Below, in pieces: positions 46,460 to 56,708 of a DNA stretch of 64,000 nucleotides. The DNA comes from Methylobacterium brachiatum (GTDB taxonomy: Bacteria > Pseudomonadota > Alphaproteobacteria > Rhizobiales > Beijerinckiaceae). The notes under the pieces were generated by a model. It was not told the origin of the DNA and made no database searches. It saw only the letters and a program-made list of their open reading frames with translations. A program made the position numbers and the translations under genes. The stretch lies in the NCBI RefSeq assembly GCF_020523825.1, contig NZ_JAJALK010000016.1:1-64000 (forward strand), written 5' to 3'. Each line of letters begins with the position of its first letter. Positions within the stretch are counted from its first letter, which is position 1.

Positions 46460-47233
46460 ATGGTGGCGCGGGAGCTCCCAGTTGTGGTCGGCGGCGCGGC
46501 AGCGTTTGTCACCGCCGTGACAATCGGGGCTTTCGTGATCGTCAGCCTGTCACCCGACGAGCGCAGGCCCACGTCGGAAACGCAACAAAGTTTGTTGATG
46601 GAAGGCATGACCGTCACCAAGCCCTTCGAGGCTGCTGTGCCGTCGGCGCCCCCATCACGCCAGTCGCGGCCGAGCGCTCAAACCATGGTGCTCGCACCCG
46701 ATACGCGGCGTAGCGAGCCTGCTCCTTTGGCTGAGTCTGAACCTGCGATAAAGTCGGCGACCCTGTCGCCCGGCGACCGGGTTGACGCCCCTGTCGGCGG
46801 GCCAACAAAGGAATTCGTCAGGCCTGGGGCGCTGCAGATTCATAGGCCAGACCCGAAATCTCTGCCCCGCCCCTCGATCCATCCGCCCCAGGCTGCCCCG
46901 CCTGCTCAAACCGCTCCGCTCACCGCGCAACCGCGCGCCGACGGATTGTTGACCCTCGTCGAGATCCGGCGGATGCGCATGGCTTTACGGCTCACACGCG
47001 AGCAGGAGCCGTACTGGATTCCAGTCGAACAGGCGTTGCTGGAGATCAGCGCGCAGCAGACAGCGATGGTCCGCGCCGGCCAAGATCCAAAAGACGCCTT
47101 TGGTATCGGCACGGGGATGCGGGTCTACTCGGCAGCACGCCCGCTGCTCGAACAATTGCGGGAGGATCAGAAGGCTCTGGTTCGCGCGCGTGCTCGGGCT
47201 ATGGGTTTTGGTTCGATCGCCAGTTCGCTCTGA
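46460..47233 (+). CDS. Single-TM proline-rich protein with LTxxQ-like C-terminus
   Basis: A 257-residue protein of unknown function. A transmembrane segment (about 6-30; AAAFVTAVTIGAFVIVSL) is followed by a long Pro/Ser/Thr-rich periplasmic linker and a helical C-terminal domain with RMALRLTREQEPYWIPVEQ near 170. This resembles Spy/CpxP-type LTxxQ regions. The ATG at 46460 is chosen because GGAGG at 46448-46452 lies seven bases before it; an ATG at 46415 is possible. Topology is predicted to be N-in, C-periplasmic. Envelope-stress function is only inferred. Confidence 0.65.
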   Translation: MVARELPVVVGGAAAFVTAVTIGAFVIVSLSPDERRPTSETQQSLLMEGMTVTKPFEAAVPSAPPSRQSRPSAQTMVLAPDTRRSEPAPLAESEPAIKSATLSPGDRVDAPVGGPTKEFVRPGALQIHRPDPKSLPRPSIHPPQAAPPAQTAPLTAQPRADGLLTLVEIRRMRMALRLTREQEPYWIPVEQALLEISAQQTAMVRAGQDPKDAFGIGTGMRVYSAARPLLEQLREDQKALVRARARAMGFGSIASSL

Positions 47234-47345
47234 GAGCCTATTGTTTGGTTGCGGAACGTCGTTGAGATGTGGCCCATTGGGCGATCAAAGCCTGGGCTTG
47301 GCGGTTCGAGGGGGTGCGCCGCCGCGCTGCCAGGAGGGCGCGGTG

Positions 47346-48155
47346 ATGATCGCCATCCATACCCAAGCCCGCAACATTCCGGCGGTTCGCGCCGAGATCG
47401 CCCGTTCGCATGACAGCTCCGGGGTGCTGGCCAAGCGCTACGGCGTCTCCACCGGCTTCCGTCTCGACGCGCTGACCTTCGTGGTCAGCCACTTCCCGTC
47501 GCACCTGAACCGGGACGCCAGCTACCGCATCCTCAGGGTGGAGAGCCTCAACCGGCTGCCGCCCGCCGAGCAAGCCCGTAAGCCGCACGGCACCTTCCAG
47601 GATTACCAAGTCGGCTTCATCAACGTCAACGTGAAGCACCTGCTCAAACTGCGCGACCGTGACGGCACCACTTGTCAACGCGACCGGTACGTCGCCATCG
47701 ACCGCGCCTTCCGCTACGTGCACCTCGCGGTCAAGGATGACGAGACCATAGTCTTTGCCAGCGCCTTCCTCGCGGACGCGCTCGGCGCCTTACCCTTCCG
47801 GGTCACCCATCGGTGCTCCTGCTTCACAGCCGATGCTTTCGAGGCCGCCTGCGAACAGCACGGTGTACAGCATCGCATGACGCGCCCCTACACGCCGAAG
47901 ACCAATGGCATGGTCAAGCGCTCCAACGGTTGCGTTCAGCGGGAGGTGCTGGGTATCACGCTCTACAGTCATTCCCACCTGGAGATAGTGCTGCGCGGCT
48001 TCAATGCGGTCTAGAACAGTCGCCGTCAGTGCGTGCTCAAAGGTCTCTCGGCCGAGATGGTGCCGCGCCAGCGTCTCAAAGCTGATCCCGCGCTCGCCAA
48101 TCCCACCTGTATGGGCCGTCAGACCGCTCACTCTATACGTCATCTTAATACTTAA
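47346..48155 (+). pseudogene. IS481-family transposase, multiply disabled
   Basis: Begins MIAIHTQARNIPAVRAEIA like intact relatives but lacks about 50 residues between GVST and GFRLDALTFVV (the rest of the helix-turn-helix). In the DDE domain the first aspartate block reads INVNVKHL where relatives have IHIDVKHL. The block around the second aspartate (TDNGS) is deleted, leaving HRCSCF. A TAG at 48012-48014 ends the frame at FNAV, after which the same frame resumes NSRRQCVLKGLSAEMVPRQ. Dead transposase; related to the fragment at 4968-5180. Confidence 0.85.
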
Positions 48156-48243
48156 ATCGAACCGGTAAAACCATATAATCGGTGCATTTCTTCATATCAA
48201 AGCGTTTAAATTAAGTAACCCACTCGAATTGAATGTCATAAAA

Positions 48244-48504
48244 ATGATACCTAAAAACGATGGAATAACTGGCGTAAATTATAAAAAACATACTTCGGAC
48301 AACATGCTCGAGCATTTATTTGATAATATATCCAATGATTTGGAACGAAAGGTAAACGTGAACAGTGGTGATCGTGACCACGTAGTGAAAGAAAGGGCGA
48401 AAAAAAGCCTACACTTGAAACACAGGGCGGCCGATCTGCACGTAGCTGGAATGACAGAGAAAGACGTGTTTGCTGTTTTGATGAAAAAGCGCAAAATCTT
48501 ATGA
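48244..48504 (+). CDS. AT-rich small hypothetical protein, first of an overlapping pair
   Basis: An 86-residue, charged, probably helical protein I do not recognise (MIPKNDGITGVNYKKHTSDN start; AADLHVAGMTEKDVFAVL near the C-terminus). The ATG at 48244 is chosen; an in-frame TTG lies at 48229. No strong ribosome site is visible. The codon composition is clearly AT-rich. Its stop overlaps the ATG of the next ORF (ATGA), a pattern seen in toxin-antitoxin or other two-gene cassettes, but neither protein matches a family I know. Confidence 0.45.
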   Translation: MIPKNDGITGVNYKKHTSDNMLEHLFDNISNDLERKVNVNSGDRDHVVKERAKKSLHLKHRAADLHVAGMTEKDVFAVLMKKRKIL

Positions 48505-48716
48505 ATTGCTTGCCGTCATTATATAAAGTCCAGATAATACATCACGGACATTGCACGCAAACTGAAGCCGAGCATATTCATGTCGGTCATTACACTTTAG
48601 AAAAAACGATAGTTTCAAGCTCTGGAGTTGCATTCATAACAGAGGGCATTACCCCTCAAAGAAAAGACAGATATGTAGAAGTCAAATTCGTAAAGGTGGA
48701 TAGCTTGGAAGCATAG
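48501..48716 (+). CDS. AT-rich small hypothetical protein, second of an overlapping pair
   Basis: A 71-residue protein starting MNCLPSLYKVQIIHHGHC, with a His-rich N-terminal half (HHGHC, EAEHIHVGHY) that could bind metal, and a beta-rich C-terminal half (RYVEVKFVKVDSL). The family is not recognised. It overlaps the upstream ORF by four bases, so expression is probably coupled. The composition is AT-rich, like its partner, and both follow a dead IS481 element. Confidence 0.45.
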   Translation: MNCLPSLYKVQIIHHGHCTQTEAEHIHVGHYTLEKTIVSSSGVAFITEGITPQRKDRYVEVKFVKVDSLEA

Positions 48717-49477
48717 ACAAAACAAAATCAGAAATTTTTTAGGGCCGTTGAAAATAGGCCGTCTTGCTAGAGCTCGGTTTAGTGGAACGCCGCCTTCTTG
48801 GACGGTCAAGCTGTTCCAGCATGGCCGTCCCATCGAACGAGCCCTATCAGACCGTTGCCATAAGACAGCCCCTTCTGCGACCGAGATGGGCGCTGAGCCT
48901 TCAGTTTGCTTTTGGCAAAAGGCCATTCCCAAGCCCACAGAAATGCTGCAAATCCCGCACTCTGAGCGCCTTCTGCGCTTCCCTGCACACGCTGTTTCGC
49001 TTCCCTGTACCATCACGTAGGGAAAATGCCGCTAAGCTCCTGCACCTGCTGCGAAGTCCCGAGTGTGCATGCGTACGAAGCTCGTTTTTCCGAAGTCTTT
49101 CCCTGTAATTTCCGCATAGACAGGGAAATCACGCACAGAGACGTGTTTGATCACGACTACCCGCACCACCACTCACTTTTCGGTTCGGAAAAGCGATGGG
49201 TGGCAAGAACTTATGGAACAATCCCCAGGCTTTCTCGCCGGATCTCCCCACGGAAGCGTGGTTTAAGCCGCGAGCCTGACAGATCCGCGGTGGGTTGGAA
49301 CCGGCACGGCCCTCTGCTCCGGCCCAGGCACGCCAGATTTCGAGGCGTACAGGCCCGGCATAGGTCCGATTCGGCTGGCATCGGGCGGTAGCGTGCTGGT
49401 GAAGCACCACTTCAACGCCATCCAGCGCATCAGTCGCGAAGCCCTGATGCAGGCGGGCGGCACGCGCCGATCAGCGT
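48717..49477. other. Gene-poor tract with TTCCCTG inverted repeats
   Basis: About 760 bases without a credible gene. TTTCCCTGT at 49098-49106 and ACAGGGAAA at 49120-49128 form a perfect nine-base inverted repeat with a 13-base spacer. Further TTCCCTG copies occur near 48981 and 49003, with an inverted AGGGAAA near 49019. These look like dispersed intergenic repeat elements. Confidence 0.45.
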
Positions 49478-49687
49478 GTGTGGCATTCAGCCCCTATCGA
49501 CGGCCTGCTCACGGTGTCTGACGCTTTCTTGCGCGCCATCGAGCCGTTCCTCGCGGTCAACGATTTTCCGCGCGCCCAACACGAGACCGCCGTCAACAAC
49601 GCCCTGCTGTTCCTCGCCTCCGATAGGGCCGGTCCCGTCACCATGGCCGACCTCTATGTCGATGGCGGCGCCACGCTCTGGGCATGA
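49478..49687 (+). pseudogene. C-terminal remnant of a short-chain dehydrogenase/reductase
   Basis: A 69-residue frame ending NNALLFLASDRAGPVTMADLYVDGG, the classic C-terminal part of SDR oxidoreductases (ALFLxSDxxxxVTGxxxxVDGG). The Rossmann fold and the YxxxK active site are absent; upstream codons in another frame (VKHHFNAIQRI) may be further debris. It is convergent with the AraC-type regulator and not functional. Confidence 0.5.
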
Positions 49688-49697
49688 GCGGGCGCCG

Positions 49698-50549
49698 TCA
49701 CCGCCGCTTGTGCTTGGGCAGGACGCCGTAGGCCCGCTTGAACGCCACCGTGAAGTTCGAGGGATCCGCGTAGCCCGCCACGTAGGCCGCCTGGGCGATG
49801 GTGACGCCGTCCCGCTCCAGCGCCGCGCAGGCCTGAGCGAGCCGCTCGCTGCGGATGAATTCGAACACCGTCATCCGGAAGTGTTCCTTGAAGTGGCGCT
49901 GGACGGAGGACACGCTCGCCCCGATCTCCGCGGCAATCCTCTCGATGGTGAGATTCGCGCCGAGATTGGCCAGCACGTAGTCCCGGACCCGTTCGCTACG
50001 ACGGCGGCTTGCGAGGTGCGGGTGCGAGCGCTCGCCCGTGTGCTCTCTCACGGCCGCACAGGCCTGGCACAGGATGTCGAGGGCCCGCGCCTTGCAATGA
50101 AGGGCGCGCATCGCGCCGCCCAGGGTCGGCGGCGGGTCGTAGATCTGATCCGCCAGATGGCGGATCTGCCGGCTCGCCGGGACGGTCAGCTGCGCGCGAT
50201 GCGTGGACAGGAAATCCTGGAGGACCGGGTCGGTCTCGGTCGTCGCGCGCCTCAGCCCGTCCAGCCACGCATGGGGCGCCGCGATCGTCACGGACCGGAC
50301 GGGCGCCGCCTCGCCGGGATCATGGTGCAGGCGCGACGCACGGGTGGTGTTGAGCAGGACCACCGTTCCGTCGCCCCCTTCGTCGCCTCCCTGCACATCC
50401 AACGCCTGACCGTCGATGAACAATCGATGCGCGCCCTCAGACAAGACCATCACGAGCAAACCTGGGCTGATTTCGCTGACGGCTGCGTCGCATACGCAGC
50501 CTGTCCGCCCGTCGATCACGCTGACGGACAGATGATCCATAGCATTCAT
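49698..50549 (-). CDS. AraC/PchR-type transcriptional regulator
   Basis: A 283-residue regulator with a C-terminal AraC double helix-turn-helix. LTIERIAAEIGASVSSVQRHF near residue 200 is the first HTH and TIAQAAYVAGYADPSNFTVAFKRAYGVLP near 250 is the second with the family signature. The N-terminal ligand domain resembles PchR-like sensors of ferric siderophores. It is divergent from the TonB-dependent receptor gene, separated by about 200 bases, the usual arrangement for siderophore-induced activation. An alternative ATG lies three codons downstream. Confidence 0.88.
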   Translation of the reverse strand: MNAMDHLSVSVIDGRTGCVCDAAVSEISPGLLVMVLSEGAHRLFIDGQALDVQGGDEGGDGTVVLLNTTRASRLHHDPGEAAPVRSVTIAAPHAWLDGLRRATTETDPVLQDFLSTHRAQLTVPASRQIRHLADQIYDPPPTLGGAMRALHCKARALDILCQACAAVREHTGERSHPHLASRRRSERVRDYVLANLGANLTIERIAAEIGASVSSVQRHFKEHFRMTVFEFIRSERLAQACAALERDGVTIAQAAYVAGYADPSNFTVAFKRAYGVLPKHKRR

Positions 50550-50745
50550 ACGCCAATCACTTTAGAAAAGATACAAGTTAAAACGATATTTCCGACGCAA
50601 GGCGCGCCGTTCCTACAAAGAAATCCGCCGCTGTGGCAACGCTAACCTTCGTGGAGCTTCGGAATGCTGGGGCCTATACGGAGCGCTCAGCATCACGTGC
50701 TCTCGCGCGACGGATCATGCGCGGCGTGTTGCCAAGGTCTCGTCC

Positions 50746-52971
50746 ATGCGGTCGCACATCTGTTCCGGAACGTCCCTGCGTCTGGCCCTCTCGATCCTTC
50801 TCACCGGGGCGGCGAGCACGATCGCCCTCAGCGCCGCGCTGGCCCAAAGTGTCAGCGGACCGGCGCCCATCGCTGCGGTCGCGCTCGACACCCTGTCGGT
50901 GGAAGGCCGCGGCGAGCGCGGTGACGGCCCGGTGCGGGGCTACGTGGCTCGGCAAACCTTCTCCGGCACCAAGACCAGCGCGAAGATCGCCGAGACGCCG
51001 CAATCGATCACTGTGATCGGTCGGCAGCAGATGGACGATCAGCAGGTCCGATCGGTCGCCGAGTCGCTCGGCTACTCGCCCGGGGTGATCGCCGATTATC
51101 GCGGCGCCTCTAACGTGCGGGACGAGGTGTTCGTGCGCGGCTTCTCCTACGTGCCGCGCTACCTCGACGGCATGCTCTTTGGCGGCGACGTCGATTACTC
51201 CAAGGTCTACCCGTATCTGCTCGAACGGGTGGAGCTGCTCTCCGGCCCGGGCTCGGTGCTCTACGGCCAGGTCAATCCCGGCGGCCTCATCAACATGGTG
51301 AGCAAGAAGCCGCTGTTCTCGGGGCCGTTGCGCGAGATCTGGCTGACCGTCGGCAATAGGGCGTTCCTGCAAGGATCGTTCGACATCTCCGACCGGGTGT
51401 CGGGCACGGAGTCCCTCGCTTTCCGCCTCGTCGGCACCGGGCTGACCACGCACCTGCAGGAAGACTTCACCCGTCAACAGGGTATCGCGGTCGCCCCCTC
51501 GCTCAGCTGGGCTCCCAGCCCGGACACGACGCTGACCATCCTGTCCGGCTACCAGTGGGAACCGAATTTCGGCTTCCGCAACTTCCTCGATGCTGATGGG
51601 ACGATCCGGCCGATCAAAGACTACGGCTACGTGCGGCGAGACTTCTTCGTCTCCGACCCCAACTTCGAGAAGGCGGAGCGCACACAGGCCTGGATCGGCT
51701 ACGAGTTCGAGCACAGGATCGGCGACGCCCTCACGCTGCGTCAGAAGCTGCGCTACGCCTGGGTCGATTACGAGCAGCGGACGCTCACCTGGGGGCGCAC
51801 CAGTCTCGATTCGGCAACCGGCGCGAAGACGCTCATTAGTCGTTCCGCATCGGGTGGCACAGACGCCTGGGGCACGCTGACCAACGACAATCAGGTCGAG
51901 CTGAAGCTCGCCACCGGCCCAGTCGAACACACGATCCTGGCCGGCCTCGACTATCGCGACCGGACCCGCGACTATCACTGGGGCTTCAACCGGAAGAACG
52001 TGCCCAGCATCAGCCTAGCCCGTCCGATCTACGGCTACGATTTTTCGCGCTTGGTCCTCGAGCCGGACTCAAACCTGAACACGTCTGCCAGCCAGGTCGG
52101 TGTCTACCTGCAAGACCAAATGACGATCGGTGATCTCCACCTCCTGGCCGGTCTCCGGGAGGATTGGGCGAAGACGTCGACCACCGATTCCGTGCCGCGG
52201 ACCGCCATGCGCTACGACGACAGTGCCTTTACCTATCGCGTGGGTGCGCTCTACACCCTGCCGAACGGCATCGCACCCTATGTGAGCTACGCCACCTCGT
52301 TCGAGCCAGTCCTCGATCAGCCGCCCATGGGCAACACGCCGTTCAAACCGACTACGGCGGACCAGTTCGAGGGCGGCATCAAGTACACCCCGGAGGGAAC
52401 GCACCTTCTGCTCACGGCCGCCTATTACGACATTGTGCAGAATAACAGGGTGGTCAGCGCCTACTCGGACACGTTCGGAAAGTTCATCTTCAAGCAGATC
52501 GGCGTCGTCCACAACCAGGGCGTCGATCTGTCCGCCCAGGGCGACATCACCGCCAATCTCTCCCTGATCGCCAGCTATTCCTACATCGACTCGATCATCG
52601 AGAGGACCGGCGATCCGACCGAGTTCCGCAAGACGCCGCCGCGCATCCCCGGTACCATGGCCTCGCTCTGGGCGGCCTATACCTTCGACACGGGACTGCT
52701 CAGGGGCCTCCAGCTCGGCGCCGGTATTCGCTACCTAGGCACGAGCTGGGGCAACAGTGCCAACACCGTGAAGGTGCCGTCCTACGCGTTGGTCGACGCC
52801 ATGCTGAGCTACGATCTCGGCGTTCTGGACCGCCGCTTCGACGGCGCCGCCCTTCAGCTCAACGCCAAGAATATCGGCAATGTGACCTACGTGGCGTCGT
52901 GCCAGGGCGCCGGGGCCTGCTTCTACGGAGACGGGTTTACCGTCACCGGGGCGCTGAAATACCGGTGGTGA
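50746..52971 (+). CDS. TonB-dependent ferric-siderophore receptor
   Basis: A 741-residue outer-membrane receptor of the FhuA/FoxA group. A signal peptide (about 1-33, ending SAALAQS) is followed by a TonB-box region (about 46-55) and a plug with ETPQSITVIGRQQMDD near 85, VRDEVFVRGFSY near 124 and ERVELLSGPGSVLYGQ near 160. A 22-strand barrel follows, ending VTGALKYRW with a terminal aromatic residue. It imports ferric siderophore; the specific ligand cannot be told from sequence. Its TGA overlaps the GTG of the esterase gene. Confidence 0.93.
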   Translation: MRSHICSGTSLRLALSILLTGAASTIALSAALAQSVSGPAPIAAVALDTLSVEGRGERGDGPVRGYVARQTFSGTKTSAKIAETPQSITVIGRQQMDDQQVRSVAESLGYSPGVIADYRGASNVRDEVFVRGFSYVPRYLDGMLFGGDVDYSKVYPYLLERVELLSGPGSVLYGQVNPGGLINMVSKKPLFSGPLREIWLTVGNRAFLQGSFDISDRVSGTESLAFRLVGTGLTTHLQEDFTRQQGIAVAPSLSWAPSPDTTLTILSGYQWEPNFGFRNFLDADGTIRPIKDYGYVRRDFFVSDPNFEKAERTQAWIGYEFEHRIGDALTLRQKLRYAWVDYEQRTLTWGRTSLDSATGAKTLISRSASGGTDAWGTLTNDNQVELKLATGPVEHTILAGLDYRDRTRDYHWGFNRKNVPSISLARPIYGYDFSRLVLEPDSNLNTSASQVGVYLQDQMTIGDLHLLAGLREDWAKTSTTDSVPRTAMRYDDSAFTYRVGALYTLPNGIAPYVSYATSFEPVLDQPPMGNTPFKPTTADQFEGGIKYTPEGTHLLLTAAYYDIVQNNRVVSAYSDTFGKFIFKQIGVVHNQGVDLSAQGDITANLSLIASYSYIDSIIERTGDPTEFRKTPPRIPGTMASLWAAYTFDTGLLRGLQLGAGIRYLGTSWGNSANTVKVPSYALVDAMLSYDLGVLDRRFDGAALQLNAKNIGNVTYVASCQGAGACFYGDGFTVTGALKYRW

Positions 52972-54551
52972 GGTCGCTCGCGGCCCTGGTCATGGCCGGC
53001 TTGGTCCTCGGGATGTCCGCGCCCCACTCCGAGGGCGCGCCGCCTCCGGGGACGCAGCCTGCAGAGACCGTTGCGAGCCACCGCTTGGCCGCCGGCCAGG
53101 TGCGATCCCTGGTGCTGGTTGCCCAGCCCGGCGATTATGTGCGGGGCACGCTCGCGGTCGGCGCCGGTCGCTTCCAACTCGACCTCGTGGCGGACGACGG
53201 CCGACCGATCCGCCGCCTCGCCGACGATGTCGAAGGCCGCACCGTGGTCCATTTCGTGGCGCCGGGCGGGCCCGCGCGCCTGGTGCTCATGGCCCTCGAA
53301 GACGGGACGGCCCATCTCACCACGGAGGCGATCGTCGCCCCGCCGAAGGCGGTGTCGCCGCCGCCGCGGCTGACCAGCCCCGTCATGGCGGCCCTGGCGC
53401 GCAGCGTCGAGGCAGGCGGCGGCACGGAGGCGTTCTGGGCCGATGTGGCGCGGCGCGGCACGCCCCTGGTCGAGGCGGGCGGCGACGGCCAGGTCATCCT
53501 CACCTTCCTGGCGCGGGGCAACCGGACGAACGTGCGGCTCGTCGGGGCGCCGTCGGGCGACCATGAATGGCTGAGCCGCCTCGCCGGCAGCGATGTCTGG
53601 TTCAAAAGCTTCACGGTTCCTCCGGACACACGCCTGTCCTACCGGATCGCCCCCGACGTGCCGGCCCCTCCTGGCAGCGACCGCGAGCGCCGCATCGCCC
53701 TGCTCGCCACGGCGGCCGCCGATCCTCTGAACCATCACCCCTGGCCGGCGGACGCGCCGGACGCGTTCAACCAGGAATCGACACTGGAGCTGCCCGCCGC
53801 ACCGGTCCAGCCGGGGCTCGAGGACCTCTCGGCCCCGCGGGGCACCTTCACCCGGTTCCGGCTGTCGAGTGCGGGCCTGGGCAACACCCGCAGCATCACG
53901 CTCTACACGCCGGCGGGCTTCGACCCGGCGGACCGGCGCAACCAGCTGCTGATCCTGTTCGACGCGAAGGCCTATCTCACCAAGGTGCCGACGCCCCGGA
54001 TCCTCGACGCCCTCACGGCCGACGGGCGGCTGCCGCCGACGCTGGCGGTGTTCGTCTCGGAGATCGATGCCGAGACGCGCACCCGGGAACTCCCCGGCAA
54101 CCCGGCCTTCGCGGATTTCCTGGCGCGGGACCTGCTGCCGGCCATCCAGGCGCGCAGCCGCGCGGCCATCCCGCCCGCCCGCACGATCCTGGCCGGATCG
54201 AGCTATGGCGGCTTGGCGGCCACCACCGTGGCGCTGACCCATCCCGAGCTGTTCGGCAACGTCATCGCGATGTCGGGCTCGTTCTGGTGGCATCCGGAGC
54301 GCCTGGCGGAGCTCGTCGCCCGCGCGACGCGCCGAGACCTGCGCTTCCACATGAGCGCCGGCCTGTTCGAGGGCGCCCATCAGGGCTCGGACGGCATCCT
54401 GGAGACGACCCGGCGCCTGCGCGAGCGCCTCAAGAGCCGGGGCTACCCCGTCACGGGCCGGGACTATGCCGGCGGGCACGATTATCTGGTCTGGCGCGGC
54501 GCGCTCGCAGACGGTCTTTTGGCCATCGCCGGCGCCCGCACGATCGATTGA
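52968..54551 (+). CDS. Enterochelin-esterase-like (Fes) exported hydrolase
   Basis: A 527-residue alpha/beta hydrolase with an N-terminal signal (LAALVMAGLVLGMSAPHSEGA), so it is probably periplasmic. An N-terminal beta-sandwich (about 30-270) is followed by the esterase D-type domain with ITLYTPAGFDP near 306, the nucleophile Ser in GSSYGG near 411, and the catalytic His in AGGHDYLVWR near 503. It likely hydrolyses an imported ferric triscatecholate siderophore to release iron. The GTG at 52968 overlaps the receptor stop and begins at the signal peptide. Confidence 0.88.
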   Translation: MRSLAALVMAGLVLGMSAPHSEGAPPPGTQPAETVASHRLAAGQVRSLVLVAQPGDYVRGTLAVGAGRFQLDLVADDGRPIRRLADDVEGRTVVHFVAPGGPARLVLMALEDGTAHLTTEAIVAPPKAVSPPPRLTSPVMAALARSVEAGGGTEAFWADVARRGTPLVEAGGDGQVILTFLARGNRTNVRLVGAPSGDHEWLSRLAGSDVWFKSFTVPPDTRLSYRIAPDVPAPPGSDRERRIALLATAAADPLNHHPWPADAPDAFNQESTLELPAAPVQPGLEDLSAPRGTFTRFRLSSAGLGNTRSITLYTPAGFDPADRRNQLLILFDAKAYLTKVPTPRILDALTADGRLPPTLAVFVSEIDAETRTRELPGNPAFADFLARDLLPAIQARSRAAIPPARTILAGSSYGGLAATTVALTHPELFGNVIAMSGSFWWHPERLAELVARATRRDLRFHMSAGLFEGAHQGSDGILETTRRLRERLKSRGYPVTGRDYAGGHDYLVWRGALADGLLAIAGARTID

Positions 54552-54964
54552 GGCGCCTCGCGAATACCGGTTCATGGTGGTTTCACCGGCACACCTGTCT
54601 CGCCCACCAGACATCGGACCTTCCCGAGGTCGGGCGTTCAGCCGGGCTGGAGCGGTCAGGTTCTCGTTCATGGCATGCCCGGCCTCAGAAAGGACTGGGC
54701 CCGAATTTTGTCCGTGCCAGAGATCGTGAGGCGTTCGACGGCTCCACCTGCAGGCGGCCGACGGCTGCGAAACCGGCGTGACCGGTCAGCCTGCCTGATC
54801 GGGAGATGTCGCCCGCGGCTTCGTTCATGCGGGCGCGCGGCGACCTCCGGGCCATCATCAGGCCGTCGAGGCTCTGGTTGCCTCCGCAACCAAGGCATCG
54901 AGCGCCTCTCAAGCGGGACAGTCCACCGTCAGCGGCAGAGCCAGCCCCGCCGGCCACACAAGCG
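54552..54964. other. Convergent intergenic region, no gene recognised
   Basis: About 410 bases between the esterase gene (plus) and the MFS gene (minus). The short frames here show no family signature, and I see no clear terminator. Confidence 0.4.
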
Positions 54965-56293
<1,329 letters not shown>

Positions 56294-56456
56294 ACCCCGA
56301 GCGGCGGATGCCGATCGCCCGGTCGGCCGGACCGGCGTCTCCGCGCGATCGGGCCGCGGCGACGACCGGGACCGTCTGATGCACAAAGACCCGGCAGCTG
56401 GCCACAGGGCCGCGCGTCTCGGACGCGTCAAAGGTCTGGATGGCGGTCGCTCGCGG

Positions 56457-56476
56457 CCGGATCCGCGTCGATCCGG
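56457..56476. promoter_or_regulatory. Inverted repeat, possible operator
   Basis: CCGGATC (56457-56463), six bases, GATCCGG (56470-56476): a perfect seven-base inverted repeat in the divergent MFS-amiC gap, with the symmetry of a dimeric regulator site. Confidence 0.3.
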
Positions 56477-56669
56477 ATGACTCAGCCCTCGTCCCGGCGC
56501 GAGCGCGCACGCTCGCATCCTGGTCTGAGGGGCGTCTATCTCTGATCTGATGCTTTAAGCACGTCGAATATCCGCCGTGCGCTATCACCGTGCCCTGCCA
56601 TCGTACCTGCCGCCCCATCACGTCGGTTTCCCAGGCTGTCGCGACTGCGATAGGACGGCGTGCGCGCGA

Positions 56670-56690
56670 CCGCCCGTCGGGCGGGTTTTC
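56670..56690 (+). terminator. Terminator-like hairpin just before amiC
   Basis: CCGCCC (56670-56675), loop GTC, GGGCGG (56679-56684), then GTTTTC, 19 bases before the amiC ATG. A perfect six-base GC stem with a short T run. It could act as an attenuator of amiC-amiR. Confidence 0.4.
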
Positions 56691-56708
56691 GGGGCGGGTG
56701 GGGATGCC

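Noticed and set aside
48764..49108. 114-codon frame in the gene-poor tract
   Set aside because: Ser/Arg/Leu-rich composition and internal repeat elements; no family match.
54685..54957. Minus-strand frame between the esterase and MFS genes
   Set aside because: No recognisable domain and no ribosome site; probably intergenic.
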